Shown piece after piece: positions 15,107 to 23,138 of a stretch of DNA of 29,370 nt (positions are counted from its first letter, which is position 1; every line of letters begins with the position of its first letter). The stretch comes from UMGS1484 sp045661365 (GTDB taxonomy: Bacteria > Bacillota > Clostridia > Oscillospirales > Acutalibacteraceae). The notes below the pieces were generated by a model. The model ran no database searches. It saw nothing but the letters and a program-made list of their open reading frames with translations, and had not been told where the DNA came from. The translations under genes were made by a program, and so were the position numbers. The DNA is taken from the NCBI GenBank assembly GCA_045661365.1, contig JAZRFL010000142.1, positions 1 through 29,370 on the forward strand. The letters run 5' to 3'.

Positions 15107-15382
15107 TCAATCATCAAAGCCATCCAGCACTTCAAGCACAATTCTCCCTCCAAGCCGGAAGGCATAGGTGAATATCTCCCGTTCAATAATTCCGTTCATT
15201 TCATTAACACAATCATCGTACTTTTCTAACGTGTTTTTCTCATCATTTGATATGGTCTCACACAGCTTTTCTCTATTTTGTGCCATAAGTGCAAGCAATT
15301 TCTTGATCTCATGATTATTACGGGTACTCTGTTCCTGCGAACAGATATTGCCATACCATAATTCCTCTAATACTCGATTCAT
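15107..15382 (-). CDS. DUF6809-like small protein, mobile-element associated
   Basis: A 91-aa, mostly helical, soluble protein beginning MNRVLEELWYGNICSQEQ, with a C-terminal segment FTYAFRLGGRIVLEVLDGF. The start (L-E-E-L-x-Y-G-N-I) and end (F-x-Y-x-F-R-L-G-x-R) patterns are those I associate with DUF6809, a family common in clostridial integrative elements. Function unknown. AGAAAGGAAG upstream supports the ATG at 15382. No promoter is clear: the repeat hairpin at 15413-15447 lies just before it and could terminate transcription reaching the gene. It is intact but sits among decayed element pieces. Confidence 0.7.
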   Translation of the reverse strand: MNRVLEELWYGNICSQEQSTRNNHEIKKLLALMAQNREKLCETISNDEKNTLEKYDDCVNEMNGIIEREIFTYAFRLGGRIVLEVLDGFDD

Positions 15383-15396
15383 ATTATCTTCCTTTC

Positions 15397-15475
15397 TCTA
15401 ACAATAAAAAATAACCGTATCTTTGAGATCGACTCATAGATACGGTTTTTCACTATTTATCATTTGTGTGCGTTT
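15397..15475. repeat. Dispersed repeat copy A with strong hairpin/terminator
   Basis: About 79 bp nearly identical to 22338-22413, in the same orientation. It contains a long interrupted hairpin: AACCGTATCT (15413-15422), T, TGAG, loop ATCGA, CTCA, T, AGATACGGTT (15438-15447), then Ts. With As on the other side it can terminate in both directions. A weaker resemblance to copy B continues to about 15570 (for example AATCGTTT followed by a GGGAA block). Confidence 0.85.
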
Positions 15476-15600
15476 AAATCAAAAAAATCGTTTGGGCTGG
15501 GGAATCTTTGCGGAAAATCAAAAGTGTTTTTGGGATTCTGTTTTTAAACGCAAAAAACGACAGCAACCCACCGTACAGGTCAACTTTATCGTCGTTTTCG

Positions 15601-15629
15601 TTGACAAATGTCCCAAAAAACGATATAAT
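15601..15629 (+). promoter_or_regulatory. Perfect consensus sigma-A promoter for the LacI gene
   Basis: TTGACA (15601-15606), exactly 17 bp, TATAAT (15624-15629). It is the only promoter in the window with both boxes perfect ahead of a protein gene. Confidence 0.85.
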
Positions 15630-15668
15630 ATTTTAGACGACTATTATGAGAATTAAAGGAGAAACCTG

Positions 15669-16691
15669 ATGACCGACGGTAAGGCAGTTACGATACATGA
15701 TGTGGCGCAAAAAGCGGGGTGCTCACCCTCGTTGGTTTGTATTGCGTTTTCCGGTAAAGGACGCATTGGAGCCAAAACCAAAGAGCGTATTCTTGCTGTT
15801 GCTGAGGAAATGGGATACACGCCCAACCGTGCGGCACAGTCATTGTCCCGCAAGGAAATAACTATTGGTGTTATTATTCCTCGCTCCCCCGCCGTGGTGC
15901 AGGATCTGTTGCGGGATAATCTGATCGCCACGCTGGAACAGGACAATATGCGTCGATGCAAATGCCTGATGATCCAGTACGATTCTACCGAGGAATCCAA
16001 GTTACAAGCCCTAAGACAGATCGACGAAAAAATCGACGGTATTATTTTGGAAATGAAAGAGCCTGAAACCGAACAGCTGGCCCAAGAATTGGCGAAACTA
16101 GCAGAAAACAATAAGCCGGTGGTGGGCTTGGTAACAAGCCCTTCAGCAGTACCGGTTGCCGGTCAGGTTTCGGTCGATATTGCGATTACTGCCGGAATGG
16201 CAGCCCAAATATTATACATGAATGGTTGTACCCGTGTTGGTGTGATTGCCGGGGAACAGGATTCGGAACTGCATGCCCGCATGGTGCAGGCCTTTGCCCG
16301 TGCTTGTGAGCAAGAGGGGCTTGTATTTGAAAAAGTCGAATATACCGACGACCTGCCGGAAAAAGCATATTTGCTCACCCAAAATATGCTACAGCAGGAT
16401 TCGCCGCCGGACGGTATCTTTGTTACCAACTATTGTTCTCCTATGGTTTGCCGAGCCATTGAAGAATGTGGCTTTGTCGAAAGCATTAAAGTGGTAGGGG
16501 TAGACCTATGTGATGAGATTCGTACCCTGCTGAAAAACGGTCAGTTGTTGGCTACCCTTTATCAAAACCAATCCGATCAGGCACGAAAAGCGGGGCAGCA
16601 TTTGCTGGATTATATTTTACATCAAACCGAATCTAAACAAATCAATATTAAGCCTGAATTAGTACTCCGCTCCAACATGGATAGTTATTAA
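15669..16691 (+). CDS. LacI-family transcriptional regulator
   Basis: A 340-aa regulator. The N-terminal helix-turn-helix and hinge helix are clear (VTIHDVAQKAGCSPSLVCIAF..., then AAQSLSRKEITIGVIIP, residues about 8-70). The remainder is a periplasmic-binding-protein-like effector domain (about 68-335; GVIIPRSPAVVQ, GIFVTNYCSPMVCRA, VVGVDLCDEIRTLL). It should bind a palindromic operator until a sugar releases it. The adjacent converging gene is an alpha-galactosidase with a LacI-type operator at its start, so a galactoside or galactose effector is likely (inference). AAAGGAG precedes the ATG. G/C-ending codons look more frequent here than in flanking genes. Confidence 0.9.
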   Translation: MTDGKAVTIHDVAQKAGCSPSLVCIAFSGKGRIGAKTKERILAVAEEMGYTPNRAAQSLSRKEITIGVIIPRSPAVVQDLLRDNLIATLEQDNMRRCKCLMIQYDSTEESKLQALRQIDEKIDGIILEMKEPETEQLAQELAKLAENNKPVVGLVTSPSAVPVAGQVSVDIAITAGMAAQILYMNGCTRVGVIAGEQDSELHARMVQAFARACEQEGLVFEKVEYTDDLPEKAYLLTQNMLQQDSPPDGIFVTNYCSPMVCRAIEECGFVESIKVVGVDLCDEIRTLLKNGQLLATLYQNQSDQARKAGQHLLDYILHQTESKQINIKPELVLRSNMDSY

Positions 16692-16712
16692 TTAATTAAT
16701 TAATAAGCAACC

Positions 16713-16740
16713 GCCCCGACTCTGTTTCCAGAGTCGGGGC
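16713..16740. terminator. Hairpin between the converging LacI and alpha-galactosidase genes
   Basis: An 11-bp GC-rich stem GCCCCGACTCT (16713-16723) / AGAGTCGGGGC (16730-16740). The T tract is poor on both sides, so termination may be partial. Confidence 0.65.
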
Positions 16741-16760
16741 TGGTCTTTATAAGGAAAAAC

Positions 16761-19700
16761 CTATTGCTGGTTTTCTACCGGGAAACGGTCGATTTTACCA
16801 ACCACTTTTTTGAGAATGTTCAGGGCATCTGTCGCATCAGCAGTACCACTACCATCGGTGTCGGCTTTGACCAATTGTTCTTCGGTCAAGGTGACCTTAC
16901 CGACTACACTTTTCAGTACGTCCAGTGCATCGGCTGCGGTAACTTTACCATCTCCGTCTACATCGCCGTAGGTAATAGCAGGAACGGGATTTTCCAATGC
17001 TTCCAGCTTAGCCAGGTTGGTGACCAAAGCCTTCTGGTCATCGGTTAGAGCGTTGTAAGCGGCTCTGGCAGCGGCGATGGCTTCTTTGTCAGCTTCGGTG
17101 AGAGCATTGATCTTGTCCACCACAGCCTGTGCGGCGGCTTTGTCGGCCTCGGCCTTTTTGGCGGCTTCCAGAGCAGTTTCTGCTTGTTCCAACTTATCCA
17201 GATTGGCAACCAGTTGCTTTTGCGTGTCGGTCAAAGCATCGTAAGCGGCACGGGCTTCCTGAATGGCGGTTTCATCCGAAACAGCGATGGTTTCGGGCAG
17301 GGCGTTGATCTTGGCCATAACCCCATCAGCAGCGGCCTTGTCGGTGGCCTCTTGTTTGGCAACAACCAGAGCGGCTTCTGCGGCGGTGAGCTTATCCAGA
17401 TTGGAAACCAAAGCCTTTTGGTCATTGCTCAAAGCGTCGTAAGCGGCACGGGCTTCCTGAATGGCGGTTTCATCCGAAACAGCGATGGTTTCGGGCAGGG
17501 CACCGATCAGGGCAATGACCGTTTTTCGTGCGATATCGGATTCTTTGGAAAGCAAATCGCTGTAACGGGTTACCAAATCCTTGGCATCCTCGGGCAAGGC
17601 ATCATAGGCCTCTCTCGCCTGCACTACCTGTTCTGCCTTTTGTGCCACATAAATCAGTCCGTCCACTTCCCGCGCCTTTACTTCATTTACCTGCTCAGGT
17701 TTCAACAGCAGAGGCAGACCGAAGGCGGCAGAGTCAGAGGTGAAGGTATCGCCACCGTCTAAAATTTTCAGAGTCAACGTGGTTCCACCGGTCACATCGG
17801 CAAACAGAAGCTGATATTCGCCGAATTCCAGAATATCGCTTTTGGCCACTTCTTTTCCGTCTACCAGCACCGCGAATTGAATTTTACCGGTGTTGCCGGT
17901 AGAGTCTTTCCCTACATACGCCGAGAAGGTAGTATAAGTATCGGAATAAGCAGAAATATCATAGTTCATATAGGCAACGCCATCGACATCCGGGTGAGAG
18001 CGCAGACCTTTTTTGAATACCATATTGCTGATGGTGATATCTTTGTCCAGTTCGTTGCAGTTAATACTGGGTTGATAGGGAGAAGCGGGATTATTGGAAG
18101 AGGATTGGAACATTTTCCACTCGCCCATAGGCAGATCGCTCACCACGACCGCATTTTCAGGAATATCGGTCATTTGACGCCAAACAGCAGAGACGATCCC
18201 TTCGGGGACGGCTACCGGTTTGGTGTTGATGAAGATCACCGAGCTGGAACGCACATTGCCGTAGGAAATGGTCAAGCCGTTTTCCATCAACTCTTGTCCG
18301 GTGGCGGTGGTGGTATGGAGTCCATCCACGTCGGTGAGAACATAGGTAACATCGGGATTTAACCCGTAAAGTTTAACGGTTTTCTTCAATTCATCGGCAT
18401 TTGGGGGGCAGAAAACTTGAATGACACCTTCATTCTTCTCCGGGTCAAAGAATTGCCAACCGTTCCATTCCACGTCGTTGTTGTTATAGGGCACCAGCTC
18501 ATAATAATCGTCGTAGTAATACTGTTGTACCATCCGCAATTCTTCCACCAAGGCAGCCATTTGCGGCCAATCCTGATCGTTATCGCGATAATCCCAGTTC
18601 AGGGTCACCGAAGGTGCGTAGGTAGAGCGGATGCGATAGGAGTCGAAGCCGCCTTCCATGGATTGGTTCATGGGCTGGCCGCTGAAGGGGATCCAGTTAT
18701 ACAGGGCTTGAGAAGCGGCTTGGGTGGCATCGGAAGCGTCTACGCTGTAGTCGGTACGATGCAACGGAACCGCACGCCGCAGGGTCTCAAGATCCAGACG
18801 GCAACCGCCGGAGGCACAGGTATCGATGATCAGATCGGGGAAATGTTCGATCAAGGAATCGAAGTATTGGTAGTACCCTTGAATGTAAAGATTTTCCAAA
18901 ATACCTACCCGGTCAACCTGATCATAAGATTGCCAGATACCGGCAGGTAGCCAGTTAAAGTCTTGTCGGTAAATATCAATTTCACCGGTTTCCATAATAT
19001 CAATTACGATCTTGGTGATCCATTCCCGACATTCCGGGTCGCTGATATTCAGCATACCATGCTCATTTTGACCGAACTTGGTATCATACAGCAGCCATTC
19101 ATCTTTAAATTCCGGGAACACGGTGCGAATCTGCTGGGCAGTCAAGGCAGACCGTTCCGGCTCAAACCAAAGAATGGTGCCGTCTAATCCATGGGCGTCA
19201 GCATAGGCACTGATCAGTTGGAAGGCCGAGGGGAACCGCTGGGTATCTACCTTCCAGATACCGGTGTTGGTCCAGGTGTCCAGAGTGGATTCATTTGGAC
19301 CGTAATACCAGCCGGCATCCATCCACCAGTAATCCAACTGAATGCCATGCTTCAAATAGGCCTCAATCGCATCGATCTGGCTTTGTTCATTCGCATAAAC
19401 CATGCAGGTATAGATCCAAGAAGAAGAGGCGGTAATCATGGGTTGAACCAGCTCATCCATGGGCTCCCTCATGTTGCAATCGATGAACCAACGACGCCAT
19501 ACGTTGGAAATGCCGGTCTGGCTGGTATCTTTATCGTATTCCACAAAAGCAACCAAGGGGGTGCGAATGGTTTCGCCGGGAGCCAGGTAGGTGTTTAAAT
19601 CAAGCTGGGCTGCGGTAAACCGTACTGCCTGCTTACCGTTGGCTTCGCAAGGCTCAAAATTGTTGTAATAGCGACCGCCCCAACTGGCAGAAATAAAAGT

Positions 19701-22124
19701 ACCGCCGTTGTCCGAGGTGGACAGATTATAGTATGGGAATACCTGGAAGGTAGGTTTCCCGGTGTTGGCCTCATAATACAGCTGTTTGTCAACCGCTTCG
19801 CTGTATTCCACGTAATAGTTGTAATTGGACCCGCCGTTGGAATCGCTGGTCAGGCCCGAAAGGGCGGGATCACTCCCGTAAACATATACCTCGGCACCCC
19901 GCAACTCGGTAAACACGCCGGTGCTTTGGTCGGTGTTGTTGGTGAAATACAATACCCATTCATAAGCATCATAATCCGGGTAAAGGACAGCGTTCAAAGT
20001 GATATCCACACCACTGGGAATGTGTTTGACCGTGATAACGGTTTGTTGGGCTGTGTCGGTTTGGTCGGTTTCTCGTGAAAGCTCGGTAAAAGCCTCACCG
20101 CCTAAACCGTAATACTTCACATCCTCATATACAAAGGAAACCGGAAGGGTTGAAAGGTCGTTCATCCAGGAGGCGAATTTCTCAGCCGCTGTTCCCACCG
20201 GCTGGGGTGCGGGATTAAATTCCTCCGCTTTTTTCTCCGTTGTGAATCGTCCCTCTTGTAAAACAACGGTGGCATCCCCAGCATCAGCAGTCACAGTAAA
20301 CGGCAATGTATCCAAAAAAGAAAGATAAATTGATTGGGCTGTATCCGGTTTTAAAGTAACGGTTTTTACCACGGTGTCCCCCGATTTAAAGGTGAGCACA
20401 CGCTGGGCATCTCCGGTGTTTTTGGCGGTTGCATAAAAATAGGAGTACATACTATCGTAAGCGTACGTAGCCGATTGTTCACCGCCGGCGATGGTAACGG
20501 TATTGCTTTCGGTAGAAGCCGTTATACCATTGGTGGAAGCCGTGGGAGTCATAAAGGCAAGGTGCTGTTCCAAATGATCGTCACCGGGATTCACGGTGCG
20601 ATTATCGAGAATCGCATTACCAAATGCACCGGAGTCGTGAACCACTCCGTCACCGGCATTATCCAGCACCAGTTTTAAGGTGGAAACGCCGGTTACATCA
20701 CAAGCAAGATAGCAATCGGTTCCCTCATCCATTAGGGGGCTGGCGGCAAGCAACACACCGTCACCGTAGATCAAAAATTGGACTTTCCCGTAACCGGCTA
20801 CCGCCGCTGAGTCTTTCCCCACGGTTGTGGAAAAAGTGGTATACTCGTATTCGCTGATATCATATACGATCTCGGCGGCATAAGCATCGGCCGGGTGGGT
20901 ACGAAGACCCTTTTCATATTGGACTCCGTTAATGGTAAGAACGCCGCCGGCTTCGTTGCAGTTGCGGCTGGGGGTATAAGGGGGATTGGCGTCTTCCGAT
21001 GTACCGCCGAACATTTTCCAACTCATCCAATCAATATCCGACAGATATACCCCCGGATCGGGCTGCGGCTCAGGCTCGGTCTCTTTACTGGAGACCTTAT
21101 ACACTTTTGCATCGCCAAAGGCACCCGAGTCCCCGCCGATCCCGTCTTCCGTGGCAAGGATCTTGAGGGTGATCGTTTGCGCACCGGTAATGTCGGCCGT
21201 TAACACCCAGCATTGGTTGTTTGGCATTTTGGGACTGCGAGCCACCTCTACCCCATCGGCACAGATGGCGTATTGGGTTAAACCTTGACCACCTGCAGAG
21301 TCCTTGCCCACTATGGCAGAAAAGGTGTTTACATCCAAGGTGTTTACGTCATAATGTAGCTCCGCATCATAACTGGCATCGGGATGAGAACGCAAGCCTT
21401 TCTCAAATTGATGGTGGGCAATAATCAAAGGAGTGCCGTCCTCTTCACTGTCCAAGCTGGGACGAAATGCGGGCGTAGCATCATTCGAGGTGGCACCGTA
21501 CATTTTCCAAGAGGTCATGGTCAGATCGGAAAGATAGGTTGCGTTGGTAATGGTGGGAGCCTCTTTGTTTTCATCCTGATAAATACGGGCGTTGCCCCAT
21601 GCGGCAGAGTCACCCCCGACCCCGTCGCCACCATCCAGGATGCGCAAGGTAAGGGTAGAATAACCCGTAATATCTGCGGTCATTTCATAACTGTTGTTAC
21701 CGCCGTAAAGAGCAGGGCTGGTAGCAAGCACCGTGTTGTCGCCAATTAGGACAAATTGAACACAAGTATCGGCATTGCCTACCGAATCCTTACCCACCAC
21801 AGCTGAAAATGTGTTACAATTATGCCCACTTACGTCATAGACCAGATCAGCAGGATAGGCGTCATCCGGATGGGTACGAATTCCTTTGGGATAGGTTACA
21901 TCCCCAATGACCAAAGGCCCACCGGCCTCGTTGGTATCATAGCTGGGACGGTAAGGAGAAGCAGGATTATCCGAACTGGAAGCATACATCCGCCAACTGG
22001 TGGGGGTTAGATCCGAAAGATAAATTACCTGCCCCTCCTCTGCCGCAATCGACAAAGGAAAGACAGAGACTGTCATTAAAACACATAACAACAGACTGAG
22101 TAGGGTCTTGATTTTTTGAGTCAT
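16761..22124 (-). CDS. Secreted multimodular GH36 alpha-galactosidase with four NPCBM modules and a dockerin
   Basis: About 1787 aa. Order: signal peptide (1-28); NPCBM modules at about 35-182, 197-342 and 359-507, each with a G-L/I-R-[ST]-H-P core and VGKDS; a linker; a GH36 domain (about 660-1320); a fourth NPCBM (about 1326-1474); helical FIVAR-like repeats (about 1475-1718); a type I dockerin (1720-1787) with calcium loops DVDGDGKVTAAD and DTDGSGTADATD. GH36 evidence: YWWMDAGW, nucleophile Asp1055 in RQDFN, CASGGCRLDLE, and probable acid/base Asp1125 in HRTDY. It should remove alpha-galactose from plant galactosides outside the cell, possibly docked to a cohesin scaffold. Two ATGs (22127, 22124) follow AAAGGAGG; 22124 has the better spacing. 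Confidence 0.9.
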   Translation of the reverse strand: MTQKIKTLLSLLLCVLMTVSVFPLSIAAEEGQVIYLSDLTPTSWRMYASSSDNPASPYRPSYDTNEAGGPLVIGDVTYPKGIRTHPDDAYPADLVYDVSGHNCNTFSAVVGKDSVGNADTCVQFVLIGDNTVLATSPALYGGNNSYEMTADITGYSTLTLRILDGGDGVGGDSAAWGNARIYQDENKEAPTITNATYLSDLTMTSWKMYGATSNDATPAFRPSLDSEEDGTPLIIAHHQFEKGLRSHPDASYDAELHYDVNTLDVNTFSAIVGKDSAGGQGLTQYAICADGVEVARSPKMPNNQCWVLTADITGAQTITLKILATEDGIGGDSGAFGDAKVYKVSSKETEPEPQPDPGVYLSDIDWMSWKMFGGTSEDANPPYTPSRNCNEAGGVLTINGVQYEKGLRTHPADAYAAEIVYDISEYEYTTFSTTVGKDSAAVAGYGKVQFLIYGDGVLLAASPLMDEGTDCYLACDVTGVSTLKLVLDNAGDGVVHDSGAFGNAILDNRTVNPGDDHLEQHLAFMTPTASTNGITASTESNTVTIAGGEQSATYAYDSMYSYFYATAKNTGDAQRVLTFKSGDTVVKTVTLKPDTAQSIYLSFLDTLPFTVTADAGDATVVLQEGRFTTEKKAEEFNPAPQPVGTAAEKFASWMNDLSTLPVSFVYEDVKYYGLGGEAFTELSRETDQTDTAQQTVITVKHIPSGVDITLNAVLYPDYDAYEWVLYFTNNTDQSTGVFTELRGAEVYVYGSDPALSGLTSDSNGGSNYNYYVEYSEAVDKQLYYEANTGKPTFQVFPYYNLSTSDNGGTFISASWGGRYYNNFEPCEANGKQAVRFTAAQLDLNTYLAPGETIRTPLVAFVEYDKDTSQTGISNVWRRWFIDCNMREPMDELVQPMITASSSWIYTCMVYANEQSQIDAIEAYLKHGIQLDYWWMDAGWYYGPNESTLDTWTNTGIWKVDTQRFPSAFQLISAYADAHGLDGTILWFEPERSALTAQQIRTVFPEFKDEWLLYDTKFGQNEHGMLNISDPECREWITKIVIDIMETGEIDIYRQDFNWLPAGIWQSYDQVDRVGILENLYIQGYYQYFDSLIEHFPDLIIDTCASGGCRLDLETLRRAVPLHRTDYSVDASDATQAASQALYNWIPFSGQPMNQSMEGGFDSYRIRSTYAPSVTLNWDYRDNDQDWPQMAALVEELRMVQQYYYDDYYELVPYNNNDVEWNGWQFFDPEKNEGVIQVFCPPNADELKKTVKLYGLNPDVTYVLTDVDGLHTTTATGQELMENGLTISYGNVRSSSVIFINTKPVAVPEGIVSAVWRQMTDIPENAVVVSDLPMGEWKMFQSSSNNPASPYQPSINCNELDKDITISNMVFKKGLRSHPDVDGVAYMNYDISAYSDTYTTFSAYVGKDSTGNTGKIQFAVLVDGKEVAKSDILEFGEYQLLFADVTGGTTLTLKILDGGDTFTSDSAAFGLPLLLKPEQVNEVKAREVDGLIYVAQKAEQVVQAREAYDALPEDAKDLVTRYSDLLSKESDIARKTVIALIGALPETIAVSDETAIQEARAAYDALSNDQKALVSNLDKLTAAEAALVVAKQEATDKAAADGVMAKINALPETIAVSDETAIQEARAAYDALTDTQKQLVANLDKLEQAETALEAAKKAEADKAAAQAVVDKINALTEADKEAIAAARAAYNALTDDQKALVTNLAKLEALENPVPAITYGDVDGDGKVTAADALDVLKSVVGKVTLTEEQLVKADTDGSGTADATDALNILKKVVGKIDRFPVENQQ
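17239..17501. repeat. Internal direct repeat in the helical region of the alpha-galactosidase
   Basis: A 65-base segment at 17239-17303 recurs identically at 17437-17501, 198 bases (66 codons) apart. It encodes the LPETIAVSDETAIQEARAAY part of the FIVAR-like repeats. Exact nucleotide identity suggests recent duplication or gene conversion, and the copy number may vary between strains. Confidence 0.9.
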
Positions 22125-22161
22125 CATAATTCCTCCTTTGAAATGTAAAGAAACCAAATGC

Positions 22162-22173
22162 TAAAACGTTTCA
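22162..22173. promoter_or_regulatory. Candidate LacI-family operator of the alpha-galactosidase gene
   Basis: TAAAACGTTTCA holds the 8-bp palindrome AAACGTTT centred on CG (22164-22171), the usual LacI-family core. It lies immediately after the predicted transcription start, where a repressor would block initiation. The LacI gene at 15669-16691 is the obvious binder. It does not fit the CcpA cre consensus in either direction. Confidence 0.6.
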
Positions 22174-22181
22174 CCACCTGC

Positions 22182-22210
22182 ATTATATCATATCACAAGG
22201 GTAAAGTCAA
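22182..22210 (-). promoter_or_regulatory. Sigma-A promoter for the alpha-galactosidase
   Basis: Minus strand: TTGACT (22210-22205), 17-bp spacer, TATAAT (22187-22182). The leader of about 50 bases contains the operator and AAAGGAGG. Confidence 0.8.
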
Positions 22211-22337
22211 GCGTTCTTTATACAGGTCCTTATATATTGAAAAATACAACTTTGCTGAAAGCTAATGCAAAGCAGGCACGTTCCAACCAATATGTTCCTT
22301 TCCCCTATTTTCATCTTCTTGGATAGTCGAATCATTC

Positions 22338-22413
22338 TCTAACAAAAAACAACCGTATCTTTGAGATCGACTCATAGATACGGTTTTTAACTATTTATCA
22401 TTTGCGTGCGTTT
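22338..22413. repeat. Dispersed repeat copy B with strong hairpin/terminator
   Basis: About 76 bp nearly identical to 15397-15475, same orientation, with the same interrupted hairpin (AACCGTATCT at 22351-22360, AGATACGGTT at 22376-22385) and flanking T/A tracts. Copies A and B bracket the LacI-alpha-galactosidase pair. Confidence 0.85.
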
Positions 22414-22560
22414 TTGCTCCCTACCGCTCCCATTTTGCTCCCAAAACCAAAATAATCGTTTCGGAAGGGAAATACTTGCGAAAAGTCTAAACCATTCGCC
22501 AAAGTCCCATCTGGAGCACAAAAAACGCCCGTAACCCCTTGACAGAGCTACGAGCGTTTG
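22414..22560. other. Decayed element sequence next to tRNA-Leu
   Basis: Non-coding or degenerate. The minus strand has an open stretch that includes SISLPKRLFWFW and ends KRTQMINS; an equivalent stretch beside copy A reads KIPQPKRFF and also ends KRTQMINS, but with stops. The similarity therefore extends beyond the 76-bp repeat, and the two sites derive from the same element. I cannot name the original gene. The stretch 22211-22337 between the alpha-galactosidase promoter and copy B shows nothing I can support. Confidence 0.5.
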
Positions 22561-22586
22561 AGTTTGAGTTTGGCTGGAAAAAGAAA

Positions 22587-22614
22587 ATCGGGACACCCTT
22601 TCGAGTATCCCGAT
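22587..22614 (-). terminator. Terminator of tRNA-Leu
   Basis: A stem ATCGGGA (22587-22593) / TCCCGAT (22608-22614) starts three bases after the tRNA CCA end. On the minus strand it is followed by TTTCTTTTT. Confidence 0.75.
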
Positions 22615-22616
22615 TC

Positions 22617-22701
22617 TGGTGCGAGAGACGGGACTTGAACCCGTACGCCTTACGACACACGCCCCTCAAACGTGCCTGTCTGCCTATTCCAGCACTCTCG
22701 C
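22617..22701 (-). tRNA. tRNA-Leu (anticodon GAG)
   Basis: 85 nt on the minus strand. The acceptor arm is GCGAGAG / CTCTCGC with encoded CCA. The anticodon stem CACGT / GCGTG holds the loop TTGAGGG, giving GAG. A long variable arm (class II) is present, and the T arm is ACGGG-TTCAAGT-CCCGT. The 3' end points toward copy B and the alpha-galactosidase, the side where tRNA-integrating elements insert. Confidence 0.95.
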
Positions 22702-22714
22702 AATTGCAAAGGCA

Positions 22715-22743
22715 ATTATAACAAACCAAACACCATTTGTCAA
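22715..22743 (-). promoter_or_regulatory. Consensus promoter of tRNA-Leu
   Basis: Minus strand: TTGACA (22743-22738), 17-bp spacer, TATAAT (22720-22715). Confidence 0.85.
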
Positions 22744-22800
22744 CAGATTTTTTTATTTTATCTCGATTTTCTCAATAAACCACGCAGATCATATCCGGCC

Positions 22801-22828
22801 GTCATATTACACCCTCGATTTTCATACA
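22801..22828 (+). promoter_or_regulatory. Candidate mother-cell sigma-E promoter for yabP
   Basis: GTCATATT (22801-22808), 14-bp spacer, CATACA (22823-22828). This is close to the B. subtilis sigma-E consensus (-35 ending ATATT, -10 CATACA), which agrees with the known sigma-E control of yabP and yabQ in Bacillus. Confidence 0.7.
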
Positions 22829-22859
22829 CATGTATTATCAAATTCAGGAGGTACAATCT

Positions 22860-23138
22860 ATGGCTGAAGATATGAAAACAAACAATCGCTCTCACAACAT
22901 CATTATGGAAAACCGAAAAACACTTTCTGTCAGCGGTGTTTCAGACGTGGACAGTTTTGATGAACAAACCATTGTGATACACACCGGCATGGGAGAATTA
23001 ACCGTAAAAGGAACCGAACTGCACATTGAACGTCTGAGCACCGATGCAGGAGAACTGACGGTAAACGGCAACATATATGGGCTAATGTACACCGACGACC
23101 GTGAAAAAAGCGGCTTTTTGGCCAAACTGTTTCGATAA
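22860..23138 (+). CDS. yabP: Sporulation protein YabP
   Basis: A 92-aa protein of the YabP/YqfC family, small beta-rich proteins made in the mother cell. The characteristic core is seen: HNIIMENRKTLSVSGVSDVD, then SFDEQTIVIHTGMGELTVKG, HIERLSTDAGELTVNG and a C-terminal KSGFLAKLF. In Bacillus, YabP acts with YabQ in cortex and coat formation. AGGAGG at 22846-22851 fixes the ATG at 22860. The stop overlaps the yabQ start (TAATG). Confidence 0.92.
   Translation: MAEDMKTNNRSHNIIMENRKTLSVSGVSDVDSFDEQTIVIHTGMGELTVKGTELHIERLSTDAGELTVNGNIYGLMYTDDREKSGFLAKLFR

Noticed and set aside
15579..15605. GTCAAC...GTTGAC inverted repeat overlapping the LacI -35 box as an autoregulatory operator
   Set aside because: Only 6-bp arms with a 15-bp gap, and it does not resemble the AAACGTTT site at the alpha-galactosidase promoter.
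16688..16705. TTAATTAATTAATTAATAA tandem tetramer after the LacI stop
   Set aside because: Short low-complexity run in an intergenic gap; no evidence for function.
17184..19598. Several plus-strand open frames (up to 192 codons) opposite the alpha-galactosidase
   Set aside because: All lie antisense to the intact multimodular gene and show no recognisable protein features or promoters.
22162..22177. CcpA catabolite-response element at the alpha-galactosidase promoter
   Set aside because: The spacing of the TG, AA and CG positions does not fit the cre consensus in either orientation; a LacI-type operator fits better.
22619..22875. Plus-strand open frames across tRNA-Leu (for example one reading RRDLNPYALRHTP)
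   Set aside because: Typical false protein calls from the complement of a tRNA gene.
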